NCBI GenBank assembly: GCA_017552615.1
Contig: JAFZPI010000035.1
Location: 1-64,000 of the forward strand
Source: Clostridia bacterium
GTDB lineage: Bacteria > Bacillota > Clostridia > Christensenellales > Aristaeellaceae
Direction of reading: 5' to 3'
Length of the DNA stretch: 64,000 nucleotides
Shown here: one piece after another, positions 17,417 to 27,920 of the stretch
Position numbering within the stretch: position 1 is the stretch's first letter
Layout: the number at the start of each line of letters is the position of its first letter
The notes under the pieces: model-generated
Database searches by the model: none
Told to the model about the DNA's origin: nothing
The model's input: the letters and a program-made list of their open reading frames with translations, nothing else
Translations under genes and position numbers: made by a program

Positions 17417-17746
17417 TCAGTCAACAAATGAATTCACACGGCAGAGATAATCCTCTTTGAAATGGAAAACATTTGTTACATAGACGGTATCCTTTATCAC
17501 CTTAAACAGAATGAAATAGCTGTGATGCTGAAGATTCAGGCGTTTCAGTCCGTTATCCTGCAGCAGCTCGTATCTCGGTTCCACAATGGTATCCGCGAGA
17601 TAGGTCAGCGTTTGAATGGTGTTATGGAAGTCATCAAAAACACTTTGCGCGGCTTGCGGATTCTTCAGATGCTTTGCAATATAGCTGACTGCCTGTCGCA
17701 ACTGCTTCCTTGCTGTCGCTGTGACAATGATGCGGTATTCTTTCAT
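17417..17746 (-). CDS. RelE/ParE family toxin
   Basis: 109 residues. Typical of the RelE/ParE fold: an N-terminal strand YRIIVTATARKQL, two helices with AVSYIAKHLKNPQAAQSVFDDF, PRYELLQDNGLKRLNLQHHSYFILFKV, and the C-terminal VYVTNVFHFKEDYL. Arg/Lys in the GLKRL and His pair may serve RNA cleavage or gyrase inhibition; which of the two cannot be told. Its ATG overlaps the antitoxin stop by four bases (17743-17746). More AT-rich than the flanks. Confidence 0.9.
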   Translation of the reverse strand: MKEYRIIVTATARKQLRQAVSYIAKHLKNPQAAQSVFDDFHNTIQTLTYLADTIVEPRYELLQDNGLKRLNLQHHSYFILFKVIKDTVYVTNVFHFKEDYLCRVNSFVD

Positions 17747-18021
17747 CTGCTTAGTCCAAATTCTGTCGCGATTTCCTGCATGACTTCATCAAACGGGTAT
17801 ACCTCACCTCGTTCAATCTGCGCGAGAGATTCGCTGATTTCGGCTTGCATCTCCTCTTTTGTCATCGTGTGATAGAAGTTCTCCGCATCCTCTGATGCCG
17901 CAGATGCTTCCATCATTGCGCGGACCCGACGGAGCTGCTCCAGCGAAAGTCCCCACATCATGCTGTTAATTTGCGCGTACTCTGTGTCCCAGCGTGCATC
18001 TCTCTTTACTGTTGTTGTCAT
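17743..18021 (-). CDS. Antitoxin of the RelE/ParE-type module
   Basis: 92 residues from ATG 18021, four bases after the ideal AGGAGGTGA. An acidic alpha-helical protein with MWGLSLEQLRRVRAMMEASA, TKEEMQAEISESLAQIERGE and EVMQEIATEFGLSR. The last helix with an ERGE..P..EVM pattern resembles the C-terminal part of RelB/DinJ-type antitoxins that wraps the toxin. A DNA-binding domain is not obvious; the N-terminal part may provide it. Antitoxin first, toxin second with a four-base overlap is the standard order. Confidence 0.8.
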   Translation of the reverse strand: MTTTVKRDARWDTEYAQINSMMWGLSLEQLRRVRAMMEASAASEDAENFYHTMTKEEMQAEISESLAQIERGEVYPFDEVMQEIATEFGLSR

Positions 18022-18061
18022 ACATTCACCTCCTGACACGGACCAACAGATTGCAATTTCA

Positions 18062-19213
18062 TTACTCCGCCGTCTCCTCGAGCATCGCGAGGAGCTCGTC
18101 CTCCGTCTCATCGCGGAGTTCCTCTTCGGTGGGAGCTTCCACGGGAGCGATCTCATTGCTGGCTTCGCCGGTCTTGAAGAGGTCCTTGCGGATGATCGCG
18201 TCGATCTCGTCGGTGATCTCGGGGTGGTCGTGCAGGAACTTGCGGGTGTTCTCCCGGCCTTGGCCGATGCGCTGATCCTTGTAGGAGAACCAGGCGCCGC
18301 TCTTCTGGATGATGTTGCGCTCCACCGCCAGATCGAGCAGCGTACCCTCGCGGTTGACACCTTCGCCGTAGATGATATCGAACTCAGCCACGCGGAAGGG
18401 CGGGGCCAGCTTGTTCTTCACGACCTTGACCTTGGTGTGGTTGCCGATGACTTCGCTGCCGTTCTTCAGCTGCTCGCCGCGGCGCACGTCAAGGCGGATG
18501 GATGCGTAGAACTTCAGCGCCTTGCCGCCGGGGGTGGTCTCGGAGGGGCCGTAGAACACGCCGACCTTTTCGCGCAGCTGGTTGATGAAGACGCAGACGC
18601 AGCCGCTCTTGTTCACCACGCCGGTCAGTTTGCGCATGGCCTGGGACATGAGGCGTGCCTGCAGGCCGACAAAGGAATCGCCCATCTCGCCGTCAATCTC
18701 CGCCTTCGGCACGAGGGCCGCCACGGAGTCGATGACGATCACGTCCAGCGCACCGGAACGCACCAAGGACTCGCAGATCTCAAGCGCCTGCTCGCCGGTA
18801 TCCGGCTGGCTGACGTAGAGCTCGTCGATGTTCACGCCGATATTCTTGGCATAGAGGGGATCCAAGGCGTGCTCCGCGTCCACAAAGGCCGCAATACCGC
18901 CGGCCTTCTGCGCCTCGGCCACAATGTGCAGGGCCACGGTGGTCTTACCGGAAGACTCCGGCCCGAAGATCTCGATCACGCGCCCGCGCGGCACGCCGCC
19001 GATGCCCAGCGCCGCGTCGAGGGTCAGGCAGCCGGTGGAAATCACGGGGATGCCGCCGCGGTCCGCAGCGTCGCCGAGTTTCATTACGGCGCCCTTGCCG
19101 TACTGCTTGTCAAGCTCGGAGAGGGTATGCTCCAGGGCTTTCAGTTTTTCATCTTTCACATTGACGGATTTCTCCGCCTTTGCGGTTTCTTTGGCTTCTT
19201 TTTTCGCTGCCAT
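18062..19213 (-). CDS. recA: Recombinase RecA
   Basis: 383 residues. RecA forms ATP-dependent filaments on single-stranded DNA, drives strand exchange and stimulates LexA self-cleavage. Visible are the Walker A loop GPESSGKTT (about residues 85-93), [18 protein letters not shown] (Walker B), the L1 and L2 loop regions, [11 protein letters not shown] and the family sequence [16 protein letters not shown] [17 protein letters not shown]. The N-terminal 20 residues are lysine-rich and the tail is acidic. It sits behind an SOS-type promoter (19250-19278). The thioesterase and cinA lie upstream in opposite or different orientation. Confidence 0.98.
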   Translation of the reverse strand: MAAKKEAKETAKAEKSVNVKDEKLKALEHTLSELDKQYGKGAVMKLGDAADRGGIPVISTGCLTLDAALGIGGVPRGRVIEIFGPESSGKTTVALHIVAEAQKAGGIAAFVDAEHALDPLYAKNIGVNIDELYVSQPDTGEQALEICESLVRSGALDVIVIDSVAALVPKAEIDGEMGDSFVGLQARLMSQAMRKLTGVVNKSGCVCVFINQLREKVGVFYGPSETTPGGKALKFYASIRLDVRRGEQLKNGSEVIGNHTKVKVVKNKLAPPFRVAEFDIIYGEGVNREGTLLDLAVERNIIQKSGAWFSYKDQRIGQGRENTRKFLHDHPEITDEIDAIIRKDLFKTGEASNEIAPVEAPTEEELRDETEDELLAMLEETAE

Positions 19214-19249
19214 GACGGCACTTCCTTTCGGGATATTTCGATCGACTGC

Positions 19250-19278
19250 ATTATAGCATAGCGAACATATGTTTGCAA
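19250..19278 (-). promoter_or_regulatory. recA promoter with embedded LexA box
   Basis: On the minus strand TTGCAA (-35, 19273-19278), 17-bp spacer, TATAAT (19250-19255). A Gram-positive SOS box, CGAACATATGTTTG (19262-19275), overlaps the -35 and the spacer, so LexA binding would block polymerase. Confidence 0.9.
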
Positions 19279-19379
19279 GGGGAACACGGGAAATTCGCGC
19301 GGAGCCTTCCCCGCCTTTTTTCCGAAACGCCGTTGAAGCGCCTCCTGATTTATGGTAGAATGCCCATGATAAGCAAGCC

Positions 19380-19823
19380 TTACTTCCCCAGTCTCTGTTT
19401 CCTGCGGTTCAGGGCGCTCTCGTACTCCGCACGTTCTTCGTCGGTCTCCGGGGTGAACGACGGCACCGGAACCGGCCGGCCTTCTCCGTCAATGGCCACA
19501 AACACCAGATAGGCACGGTTGACAGCCTCCCGGCTGCGATCGATGCGTTCGACATAGGTGTCCACCCGGACCTCCAGGCTCGTGCGGCCCGTCCAGGTAA
19601 CGCGCGCCTCCTGGACTACGGTGTCGTTCAGGTAAGCAGGTTCCAAGAACGTCAGGTTGTCCACGCGGACGGTGGTCACCGCGCAGCGGGCATACCGCCT
19701 TGCCGCCACCGCGGCGATGATGTCGATCCAGGACATCAGCTGGCCGCCAAACAGCCTCGGCTTCTCGTATCCGTTGCAATGCTGGGGCAGCACGATCTGT
19801 ACCCCGGTCGTCACTTCATGCAT
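19380..19823 (-). CDS. Hotdog-fold acyl-CoA thioesterase
   Basis: 147 residues from ATG 19823, after GAAGGAGG. The YciA/BFIT-type thioesterase motifs are seen: the helix [29 protein letters not shown] (catalytic acid near GGQLMSWID), [35 protein letters not shown], and the [16 protein letters not shown] strand. Hydrolyses acyl-CoA in the cytoplasm; chain length preference unknown. It is divergent from cinA. Confidence 0.88.
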   Translation of the reverse strand: MHEVTTGVQIVLPQHCNGYEKPRLFGGQLMSWIDIIAAVAARRYARCAVTTVRVDNLTFLEPAYLNDTVVQEARVTWTGRTSLEVRVDTYVERIDRSREAVNRAYLVFVAIDGEGRPVPVPSFTPETDEERAEYESALNRRKQRLGK

Positions 19824-19899
19824 AAGAAAACCTCCTTCAGGAAACTCTCTGCACCTATTATAGCATAGATTCCAGCCATTGCGAAAGGACAAATGCCTT

Positions 19900-21141
19900 A
19901 TGATTGCCGAAATCCTCTGTGTCGGCACCGAACTCCTGATGGGCCAGGTGCTCAACACCAACGCGCAGTTCATCGCCCGTCGCCTCGCGGCATTGGGCAT
20001 CTCCCACTACCACCAGACCGTGGTAGGTGACAACGCCGAACGCCTTGAAGACACCTACCGCCTGGCCCTGAGCCGTGCGGATGTGGTCATCACCAGCGGT
20101 GGCCTTGGCCCCACTGTAGATGACATCACAAAGCGTGCCGCCGCCCGGGTCCTCGGGCAAGAGCTGGTCCCCTTCGCGGAAGCTGAGGCCATGGTCGAAG
20201 AACGTTTCCGGGAGTACGGCAAGCCGATGCTACCCAACAACCGCTCCCAGACGCTCTTCGTCCCGGGGACGCAGCTGATCCTCAATCCCTACGGCACGGC
20301 CCCCGGCGGCATCGTCCCGGCGGGAGAAGGCAAGTTCATCGTGCACCTACCCGGCCCGCCCCGGGAGCTGGAACCCCTCTTCCGGGAGCAGGTCGAACCC
20401 TGGCTGGCGTCGTTTGCAGGTTGCGTCCTGGTCAGCCGCTACATCCGCATCTTCGGCATGGGCGAGGCTGCCGTGGACGAAGCCCTGCAGGACCTCGAAC
20501 TGGGCGGCAACCCGACGCTCAGCCCCTACTGCTCCACCGGAGAGGTCATGCTGCGGCTGACCGCATCGGCAGAGGATGAACAGGCTGCCCGCGCGTTAAT
20601 GGCACCGGTCGAGGCAGAGGTCCTGCGCCGCCTCGGGGATGCCGTTTACGCGGTCGAAGACACAGAGGACGGCTCCCTTGCCCAGACCTGTGTTCACGCC
20701 TTGCAGGAACACAGCCTGACGGTCGCCACGGCGGAGAGCCTCACGGGCGGAATGATCGCGGCGGAACTGGTGACCGTGCCCGGGGCTTCGGAAGTCGTAC
20801 GGGGCGGTTTCGTCACCTACCAGAGTGTGGCGAAGACCATGCTCCTCGGTGTCCCGGAAGAAACCATCAAGCGCTGCAATGTTGTCTCGGCGGAAGTCGC
20901 TGCGGCGATGGCGGAAGGCGCACGCGCGCGGCTGGGTGTGGACATAGCAGTCAGCGCGACAGGGCTGGCCGGCCCCGGCGGCGGGACCGAAGCCATCCCG
21001 GTCGGCACGGTCTATCTCGGCCTTGCCACAAAAGAAGGCACGAGGACGATCCGCCTGCACCTGGCGGGAGACCGCGCCAGGATCCGGACTCTCGCTATGA
21101 AGAACGCGATTCACGCAGTCTTGAAAACCGTTACGCCATGA
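19900..21141 (+). CDS. cinA: CinA family protein (MoCF-type plus nicotinamide-nucleotide amidase domains)
   Basis: 413 residues from ATG 19900, after AAAGGA. The N-terminal half is the MoCF_biosynth/COG1058 domain (EILCVGTELLMGQVLNTNAQ, ITSGGLGPTVDDITKRAAA, LPGPPRELEPLF), with ADP-ribose pyrophosphatase activity in relatives. The C-terminal half is the CinA/PncC deamidase domain (TVATAESLTGGMIAAELV, FVTYQSVAKTMLLGV, VSATGLAGPGGGTEAIPVGTVYLG). It takes part in pyridine nucleotide recycling and in some species in competence. Length is standard. recO follows 27 bases later. Confidence 0.96.
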   Translation: MIAEILCVGTELLMGQVLNTNAQFIARRLAALGISHYHQTVVGDNAERLEDTYRLALSRADVVITSGGLGPTVDDITKRAAARVLGQELVPFAEAEAMVEERFREYGKPMLPNNRSQTLFVPGTQLILNPYGTAPGGIVPAGEGKFIVHLPGPPRELEPLFREQVEPWLASFAGCVLVSRYIRIFGMGEAAVDEALQDLELGGNPTLSPYCSTGEVMLRLTASAEDEQAARALMAPVEAEVLRRLGDAVYAVEDTEDGSLAQTCVHALQEHSLTVATAESLTGGMIAAELVTVPGASEVVRGGFVTYQSVAKTMLLGVPEETIKRCNVVSAEVAAAMAEGARARLGVDIAVSATGLAGPGGGTEAIPVGTVYLGLATKEGTRTIRLHLAGDRARIRTLAMKNAIHAVLKTVTP

Positions 21142-21168
21142 CCATTCCCGACAGGGCGGAGGGATCTC

Positions 21169-21888
21169 TTGAACCAAACCGAAAAAACCGCCATCGTTCT
21201 GCGGTATGCCAATTACGGCGAGCGGGACCGGATGCTGACGCTTTTCAGCCCCACCCGGGGCCTGATCGAAGCCGCAGCCCACGGATGCCGGCGGCCGAAA
21301 TCCCGCCTGCTCAGCGCCTCGGAGCTGTTTGCCCTCGGGGACTTTGAGCTCTTTGAGAAAGGCGGGCGATACACCGTCACCGGCTTTACCCTAATCGAAA
21401 ATTTCTATCCCCTGCGGGACGACTGGGACCGGCTGAACGCCGGAACCTATCTGCTGAATCTCTGCGAAAGCGCCGTGCAGCCGGGTGAAAACGCCCAGGA
21501 GCTGTTCATGCTCCTGCTTCACACCCTCAGCCGTCTCGCCTTCAGCGACCAACCCTGGCGGCCGCTGCTGACGGGCTTCCTCGCGCACTTCGCCAACACC
21601 GAGGGTTTCCGTCCCCGGCTCCGGCACTGCGTGGTCTGCGGGGACCGCGTCGAAGACAGCGCGAAAGCCTGGTTTGATTTGCGCGAGGGCGGCCTCTGCT
21701 GCACCAGACACCGACAGGAAGGAATGCCCGCCATTCTTCCGGAAGAACGGGCATTCCTCCACCATGCATTAGAGACTGGAAGTTCTTCCTGGACCGAAGG
21801 CGCGGCCCGCCTTGCGCCTCTTTCCTTGATGGAGAAATATGTGGAAGCCCATCTTGAAAAGCCCCTGCGCGTGAAAGCGCCGACCTGA
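21169..21888 (+). CDS. recO: DNA repair protein RecO
   Basis: 239 residues from TTG 21169, after GGAGGGA. RecO helps RecR load RecA at gaps. The N-terminal OB-fold shows EKTAIVLRYANYGERDRMLT and the turn TPTRGLIEAAAHGCRRPKSRL; the C-terminal helical domain carries a zinc-type cysteine set, CVVCGDRVEDSAKAWFDLREGGLCCTRH. Length fits RecO (240-260). Together with cinA and recA nearby this is a DNA repair neighbourhood. Confidence 0.94.
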   Translation: MNQTEKTAIVLRYANYGERDRMLTLFSPTRGLIEAAAHGCRRPKSRLLSASELFALGDFELFEKGGRYTVTGFTLIENFYPLRDDWDRLNAGTYLLNLCESAVQPGENAQELFMLLLHTLSRLAFSDQPWRPLLTGFLAHFANTEGFRPRLRHCVVCGDRVEDSAKAWFDLREGGLCCTRHRQEGMPAILPEERAFLHHALETGSSSWTEGAARLAPLSLMEKYVEAHLEKPLRVKAPT

Positions 21889-21908
21889 ACCCTTCACGGA
21901 GGTATGCC

Positions 21909-22655
21909 ATGCGACTTCTCCTTGTCCGCCACGCCGAGCCGGATTACAGTGTGGATTCCCTGACCCCACGGGGTTGGCGGGAAGCCGAGCTGCTCTCGCG
22001 TCGGCTCTCCCGGCTGAAAAATGTGGAGGGCTGGTTTACTTCCCCCCTGGGCCGGGCGCGGGACACGGCCTCCCTGACCATGAAAAAGGTCGGCACCGAT
22101 GCCGAAGTCCTGTTCTGGCTGCAGGAATTCCGAGGCAGAGCGACAGACCCGGACACAGGAGCGAAGCGCATCGCCTGGGACTTTCCGCCCCGGATGGTGG
22201 AACGCTACCCTGACCTGCTGCGCGCCGATGCCTGGCTGACCTCCGCGCCTTTTTCCGGGACAGACTCGCCGCGCATCTGGCAGGAAACCCGGGATGGGCT
22301 GGCTGAACTGCTGGGCCGGTTCGGCTACACCCGGGACGGCAGCATCTGGCGCTGCCCGGACAACCGGCGCGGGACGATCGTCTGCTTCTGCCACTTCGGC
22401 ATTGCCATGACCATCTGCGCAGACCTGCTGGGCATGTCCCCCGTCGCGCTCTGGCAGGGGACCTGCATGCACCCGGCCTCGGTCACGAGCCTCATGACGG
22501 AAGAGCGCGTCAAGGGCGAGGTCTGGTGGCGCTGCGATGCCCTGGGCGACATATCCCACCTCGCCGTGGCCGACCAGGTGCCCTCCACCGCGGCCCTGTT
22601 CCCGGAAGTCTACACCGGCCGGGACACCACCGATCCCATCGACTGGGACGACTGA
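21909..22655 (+). CDS. Histidine phosphatase family protein
   Basis: 248 residues from ATG 21909, after GGAGG. Begins LLLVRHAEPDYSVDSLTPRG, the RHG-type catalytic motif (here RHA) with the phosphohistidine; SPLGRARDTA carries the second conserved Arg, and the late FCHFGIAMTICADLL supplies the second His. The middle is longer than in plain phosphoglycerate mutases. Substrate unknown. It follows recO by 20 bases. Confidence 0.9.
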   Translation: MRLLLVRHAEPDYSVDSLTPRGWREAELLSRRLSRLKNVEGWFTSPLGRARDTASLTMKKVGTDAEVLFWLQEFRGRATDPDTGAKRIAWDFPPRMVERYPDLLRADAWLTSAPFSGTDSPRIWQETRDGLAELLGRFGYTRDGSIWRCPDNRRGTIVCFCHFGIAMTICADLLGMSPVALWQGTCMHPASVTSLMTEERVKGEVWWRCDALGDISHLAVADQVPSTAALFPEVYTGRDTTDPIDWDD

Positions 22656-22702
22656 AACAGCACACTGATTTTGTAAGACTTGCAAACGTTTGCCGCGATC
22701 TC

Positions 22703-22731
22703 TTGCCGGGGAAAGACGGGTCTGGTATAAT
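22703..22731 (+). promoter_or_regulatory. Promoter of the LRR protein gene
   Basis: TTGCCG (22703-22708), 17 bp, TATAAT (22726-22731) with an upstream TG. A perfect 12-bp palindrome GCAAACGTTTGC (22682-22693) lies just upstream and could be an operator. Confidence 0.8.
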
Positions 22732-22755
22732 GCTGCGGGGAGGGGTGATGACCGA

Positions 22756-23667
22756 ATGAAACGGATCCTGTGGCTGATATTGGCTGTTGTCCTTTGTTTA
22801 TGTTGTTTTTCTGTGATTGCCGAAGAATCTATTCCCGAAGAACCGGAAACCGGCACAGCAGAAGGTTTCACATGGAAAGTCCTGGAGGACGGCACGGCGG
22901 AGATCACGGGCTATACGGGGGAAGAGACCGACATTGCTATCCCCGCGGAGGTGGACGGCCTGTCCGTGAGTCGGATCGGTTCCTGGGCCTTTGAAAAGAG
23001 CGCCGTGGCGCGCGTGGAAATCCCGGAAGGAATTACTGCGATCGGGCGGTACGCCTTTTCCGAATGCCAAGTTCTCTCAGAAATCATCCTGCCGGAGAGT
23101 CTCACCTCCCTCGGGGACTGCGCTTTTATGCTGTGCTCCTCCCTGAAATCGCTAACCCTTCCGGAAGCTCTGGCGGAGATCGGACAGAACCCCATCTGTT
23201 ATTGTACCTCCCTGACGGAACTGTACGGTCTGGAAGAGCATCCTGCGTTCTTCCTGCTCGACGATGCCCTCTACGAGCGCGAAACCCGCCGGCTGATTGC
23301 CCGGCTTTGCGCATCCGAGGAGCGCATCTTCGAGGTCTGGGATGAATGCGAGATCATCGGCGATTACGCCTTTGCCGACAACAAACATCTGGTCAGCGTA
23401 GTGCTGCCGGAATCCGTGAAAACCGTGGAAGATCTCGTCTTCTTCCACTGCACGGGGCTGCAGACCGTCGAATTCCCGGACACGGTGGAGTTCATCGGGG
23501 ACGCCGTTTTTGCGCAGTGCATCGCCGTCCGGGCGATTGCCCCGGAGGACTCTTTTGCCTACCGCTGGATGGAGAACGCGGGGATCAGTGTCCTGGCCGC
23601 GGAACCGGAGGAAACGGACACCGTCGAAGCGCCTGATCCCAACGACGAATCGGAGGACGCGGGCTGA
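22756..23667 (+). CDS. Secreted BspA-like leucine-rich repeat protein
   Basis: 303 residues from ATG 22756. A signal peptide (MKRILWLILAVVLCLCCFSVIAEE) ends at about residue 22; the run LCLCC might also make it a lipoprotein, though no clear lipobox follows. The middle has about five LRR_5 units of the BspA type, such as LSVSRIGSWAFEKSAVARVE, IGRYAFSECQVLSEIILPE, SLTSLGDCAFMLCSSLKSLT and VEFIGDAVFAQC. Such domains bind surfaces in gut bacteria. The tail is acidic. Convergent with the next gene, from which a strong terminator separates it. Confidence 0.88.
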   Translation: MKRILWLILAVVLCLCCFSVIAEESIPEEPETGTAEGFTWKVLEDGTAEITGYTGEETDIAIPAEVDGLSVSRIGSWAFEKSAVARVEIPEGITAIGRYAFSECQVLSEIILPESLTSLGDCAFMLCSSLKSLTLPEALAEIGQNPICYCTSLTELYGLEEHPAFFLLDDALYERETRRLIARLCASEERIFEVWDECEIIGDYAFADNKHLVSVVLPESVKTVEDLVFFHCTGLQTVEFPDTVEFIGDAVFAQCIAVRAIAPEDSFAYRWMENAGISVLAAEPEETDTVEAPDPNDESEDAG

Positions 23668-23702
23668 CCACACCGATAGCTCTGAACTTCACAGAAGCAA
23701 AA

Positions 23703-23747
23703 CACACCCGGCACCGTGACGCAATCCGGTGCCGGGTGTGCCTGTTT
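23703..23747. terminator. Strong bidirectional terminator
   Basis: CACACCCGGCACCG (23703-23716) pairs perfectly over 14 bases with CGGTGCCGGGTGTG (23727-23740). TTTT follows on the plus strand (23744-23747) and a T-run on the minus strand, so it serves both convergent genes. Confidence 0.92.
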
Positions 23748-23752
23748 TGGCA

Positions 23753-24223
23753 TCAGCCCTCAGAGAAATCCTCTTCTTCGATTTCGGGAAGCAGCTCGAA
23801 GCGCATTCCTTCGCCCGCGTTTTCCTTCTCGTCCGCCCAGATCAGGAATCCTTCCTCGTCCAGGTAGAACGTGGCTTCGCCGTCGTCATAGACAACCGTT
23901 GCGGAAACCAGATCGCCGTCCTCGCCGTAGACCATTTCCGTCCGGGTGCCGAAGGGCATGGAGACCAGCTTGTTCTCCTCTTCGTGGAAGTAGCAGCTGT
24001 ATTCCCATTCCGTGCACTCCCAGGCGCTGCTGCCCCACTGGATCAGGATACGGTAGCCTTCCTCTTCCCAGTTGATTGAGATGACGGCCCGGTCGCAGGC
24101 CCAGGTTCCGGAAAAGAGATCCGGATTCGGGGCCGGCTGGTCGATCGGTTCGTCCTCAGTGAGGGCGAAGCCCACAGTCATCATCAGGATCGCGGCAAGC
24201 AGGATGCTCAGCCATTTCTTCAT
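23753..24223 (-). CDS. Secreted hypothetical protein
   Basis: 156 residues from ATG 24223, nine bases after AGGAGG. A signal peptide of about 20 residues ends GFALTEDE. The rest is acidic and rich in Tyr, Trp and Glu (GTWACDRAVISINWEEEGYRI, YSCYFHEEENKL), with two cysteines that could pair. It resembles short lipocalin-like exported proteins of Clostridia; I know no family for it. Probably surface-exposed. Confidence 0.6.
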   Translation of the reverse strand: MKKWLSILLAAILMMTVGFALTEDEPIDQPAPNPDLFSGTWACDRAVISINWEEEGYRILIQWGSSAWECTEWEYSCYFHEEENKLVSMPFGTRTEMVYGEDGDLVSATVVYDDGEATFYLDEEGFLIWADEKENAGEGMRFELLPEIEEEDFSEG

Positions 24224-24294
24224 TGTCATTTACCTCCTCCGCTGTGCGGTTTCTTTATATACAAAGGATATTTGCATCGTCTTGATTGATGGGC

Positions 24295-24540
24295 TCAATA
24301 GCTCCACCGGGTATAATTGCACTTCGTGCACTTCTCTTCATATTCCGTGTGGGTCCAGAAGATGAAATACGAAGTTTCCTGTGTTCTTCCAGTGCGAACA
24401 AAGTTGTGCTTGCACCCTTCCACGAGCCAGTACCCGCCACGGACCCGCTCCATCTCCGGCCCCGTCATTTCCCTGGCGGCCAGCACAGCCTGAACCTCAG
24501 GGCTCAGGCTCTCTGCCGCAACGTTCATGGTCATCGTCAT
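24295..24540 (-). CDS. Small protein with double-glycine-like leader and CxH/CxxC region
   Basis: 81 residues; the start could also be ATG 24534 or 24528. The first 36 residues are helical with LSPEVQAVLAAREMTGPEMERVRGG; the Gly-Gly after an E-x-x-x-V-x pattern resembles the leaders cut by C39 bacteriocin exporters. The following 45 residues start YWLVEGCKHNF and end YEEKCTKCNYTRW, giving a CxH...CxxC set that could hold zinc. No exporter or modifying enzyme lies nearby. It could equally be a cytoplasmic zinc-ribbon protein. See the findings. Confidence 0.55.
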   Translation of the reverse strand: MTMTMNVAAESLSPEVQAVLAAREMTGPEMERVRGGYWLVEGCKHNFVRTGRTQETSYFIFWTHTEYEEKCTKCNYTRWSY

Positions 24541-24711
24541 AATCCTTTTCTCCTGCGCTTTCGGCGTTGTTTTTCTTTCCGCAAGGATTGTTTGTGTCCT
24601 TGCACTGGTGTATACGCAGGATGGAGAGGGGTGGCAGTTGAATGATGGGAAGCTTCCGAGCTCCTCTACCCAATAGCTACCCTTGACAAACTGGAAGCAG
24701 CCGCTCTGAAA

Positions 24712-25299
24712 TCATAATACTTTTCGCAATACTGCCTGCCCTTTTTCCCTGGCGACTTCTGCAAATCCCGCTTTTTGATAAAGGCAATAAGGGCCTTTGT
24801 AATCAAAAGCATTCCACTGGTCAGAGAGATTAGCGTATCCTTCAACAGCTACATATCCATTTGTTTTCGCATCATTGCAAACTCTGTCAATAAAAGCTGA
24901 TGCTATACCCATTCTCCGATATCCGGGTGCAATTTCAAAGCAAACAATCGATATTGTTTTTCCGCAAGTAATTTTCCTCGCAAATGCCGGAACAAACCCG
25001 GTATAGCTCTCCATGTCTGCCGCATTGCACCATCCGATCGGCTGATCCCCGTCATAAGCCAGGTATCCATGAATCATGTTCCTATACAGCATTTCTTCCG
25101 CATATCTGCGCAGCGTCTCTTTCACGCCATGTGTTTTGAACTCACCGACCATCTTTTGAATCTGCTCTTCGTCCTGATTGGGAGAAGTACAATAGCACGG
25201 ACCGTTTGGATTGCCATCTGTAAACGCGCGATGATCAAAAAAGTCAAGATAATCAGCATTTAGTTCAGAGGTCAGCGGCCGAATGACAATTGTTTTCAT
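24712..25299 (-). CDS. GNAT family N-acetyltransferase
   Basis: 195 residues. The GNAT core is recognisable in IVCFEIAPGYRRMGIASAFIDRVCNDA (acetyl-CoA pyrophosphate loop, Q/RxxGxA type) and the last strand region YCLYQKAGFAEVAREKGQAVLR. The N-terminal part with YFD-type residues and FKTHGVKETLRRYAEEML is less conserved. It belongs to a set of three GNAT genes (24712-26311) behind glpK. Acceptor unknown. Confidence 0.82.
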   Translation of the reverse strand: MKTIVIRPLTSELNADYLDFFDHRAFTDGNPNGPCYCTSPNQDEEQIQKMVGEFKTHGVKETLRRYAEEMLYRNMIHGYLAYDGDQPIGWCNAADMESYTGFVPAFARKITCGKTISIVCFEIAPGYRRMGIASAFIDRVCNDAKTNGYVAVEGYANLSDQWNAFDYKGPYCLYQKAGFAEVAREKGQAVLRKVL

Positions 25300-25313
25300 C
25301 AGGAATCCTCGAC

Positions 25314-25778
25314 TTATTTGCCTTCAACAAACAAATCTTCCACTTTCTTTACAAATGACACATGATCCACCAGTTCAATAAATCCTCTCTGCTTATAAAA
25401 CCGATACGCGGGAACCGTTCTCTCGGTTTGCAGAAAGATCCGGAAAATCTTGTTTTCCGCCAGAAAAGCTTCAATGGCTTTCAGGAAGGCACTGCCGATC
25501 CCTTTTCCCTGAAAATGCCGATCAACACAAAGCTCATCGATGTAATACTCCGTCCCGGCATACCAGTGCTTAATATGCCCCATGGAAAGGCCTATCATCT
25601 GGTCTTTGGCAAAATAGCCCAATGTCAGGGAAGTACTGTCCCCGATCAAATCCATGATATAGGCATTCAGCTGATCCGTGTCGCTCCAGTCGTCGTTCCA
25701 CGGTTCGTTCGTGAATACATCAAGGAACAGGCGGGTGATGGCTTCCCTGTCCCCGATCGTCAGTCTCCTGAGTTCCAT
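25314..25778 (-). CDS. GNAT family N-acetyltransferase, aminoglycoside 6'-type-like
   Basis: 154 residues, after GGAGG in front of ATG 25778. The acetyl-CoA motif is CVDRHFQGKGIGSAFLKAIEAFLAE; other parts are [26 protein letters not shown] and the YRFYKQRGFIE end. The FTNEPWNDDW opening resembles aminoglycoside 6'-N-acetyltransferase-like enzymes, but resistance cannot be inferred. Its first 19 bases lie inside the next upstream GNAT gene. Confidence 0.85.
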   Translation of the reverse strand: MELRRLTIGDREAITRLFLDVFTNEPWNDDWSDTDQLNAYIMDLIGDSTSLTLGYFAKDQMIGLSMGHIKHWYAGTEYYIDELCVDRHFQGKGIGSAFLKAIEAFLAENKIFRIFLQTERTVPAYRFYKQRGFIELVDHVSFVKKVEDLFVEGK

Positions 25779-26307
25779 GCTTTCCTCCGGAACGAATCCC
25801 TGTCGATTCGGTAGTATTTGAAATCCTTGTCCTCGCGGATGAATGTGAATCCAACCTTCTCCAAGACATGCTGGCTTCTCGTGTTTGGCTGTATCGAATC
25901 CGCATACAGGACGGGGATGTCCAGCTCGTCAAAGACATACTGAATGACCAGCCTCTCGGCCTGTGTGCCAATCCCGCGGTCTTTATATCGCGCATTCTTC
26001 AGGGAAAGGCCAAGTGTCGCGCACTGCCGGGGTTCAATGTTTTTGAGGATGATCTGGCCGACGATTTCATCGTCATATAGTATCGCAAGATGGATCCTCT
26101 TCAGATCTATCTGCCGCTGGATATACTGCTCAACCCTTCCCTCGCTGTAGACATAAGGCGTAAACTTCTCCTTATCCAGAAACAGATCGGGATCATTCTC
26201 GTATTCCTTGAAATACGCGTGATACATCTCCGTCGTCATCGGCATAAGTTTGACCTTCGCCGGGTCGATCCTCATTCCCCCACTGTGTTCTGCCAATCTG
26301 TCACTGT

Positions 26308-26311
<4 letters not shown>
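25760..26311 (-). CDS. GNAT family N-acetyltransferase (RimJ/RimL-like)
   Basis: 183 residues from ATG 26311, whose ATGA overlaps the glpK stop by four bases; a GGGTGG site lies just upstream. The RimL-like type is seen in [40 protein letters not shown] and the end [20 protein letters not shown]. Translation should be coupled to glycerol kinase. Whether it acetylates a protein or a small molecule is unknown. Confidence 0.85.
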
Positions 26312-27798
<1,487 letters not shown>

Positions 27799-27870
27799 GG
27801 AAAACGCCTCCCCGTCAAACGATTTTGTCTGATCCCATTGTAACACGAAACCACCCGCCGGTCAACGGCG

Positions 27871-27900
27871 TTGACAGGCCGCGGGGCAGCGTGGTATCAT
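27871..27900 (+). promoter_or_regulatory. Promoter of the PHP phosphatase gene
   Basis: TTGACA (27871-27876), 18-bp spacer, TATCAT (27895-27900). Confidence 0.75.
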
Positions 27901-27920
27901 GGCGGACGACGGGAGGCGAT

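Noticed and set aside
17960..19261. A 433-codon open frame on the plus strand
   Set aside because: Antisense to recA and the antitoxin; low-complexity Leu/Asp-rich translation.
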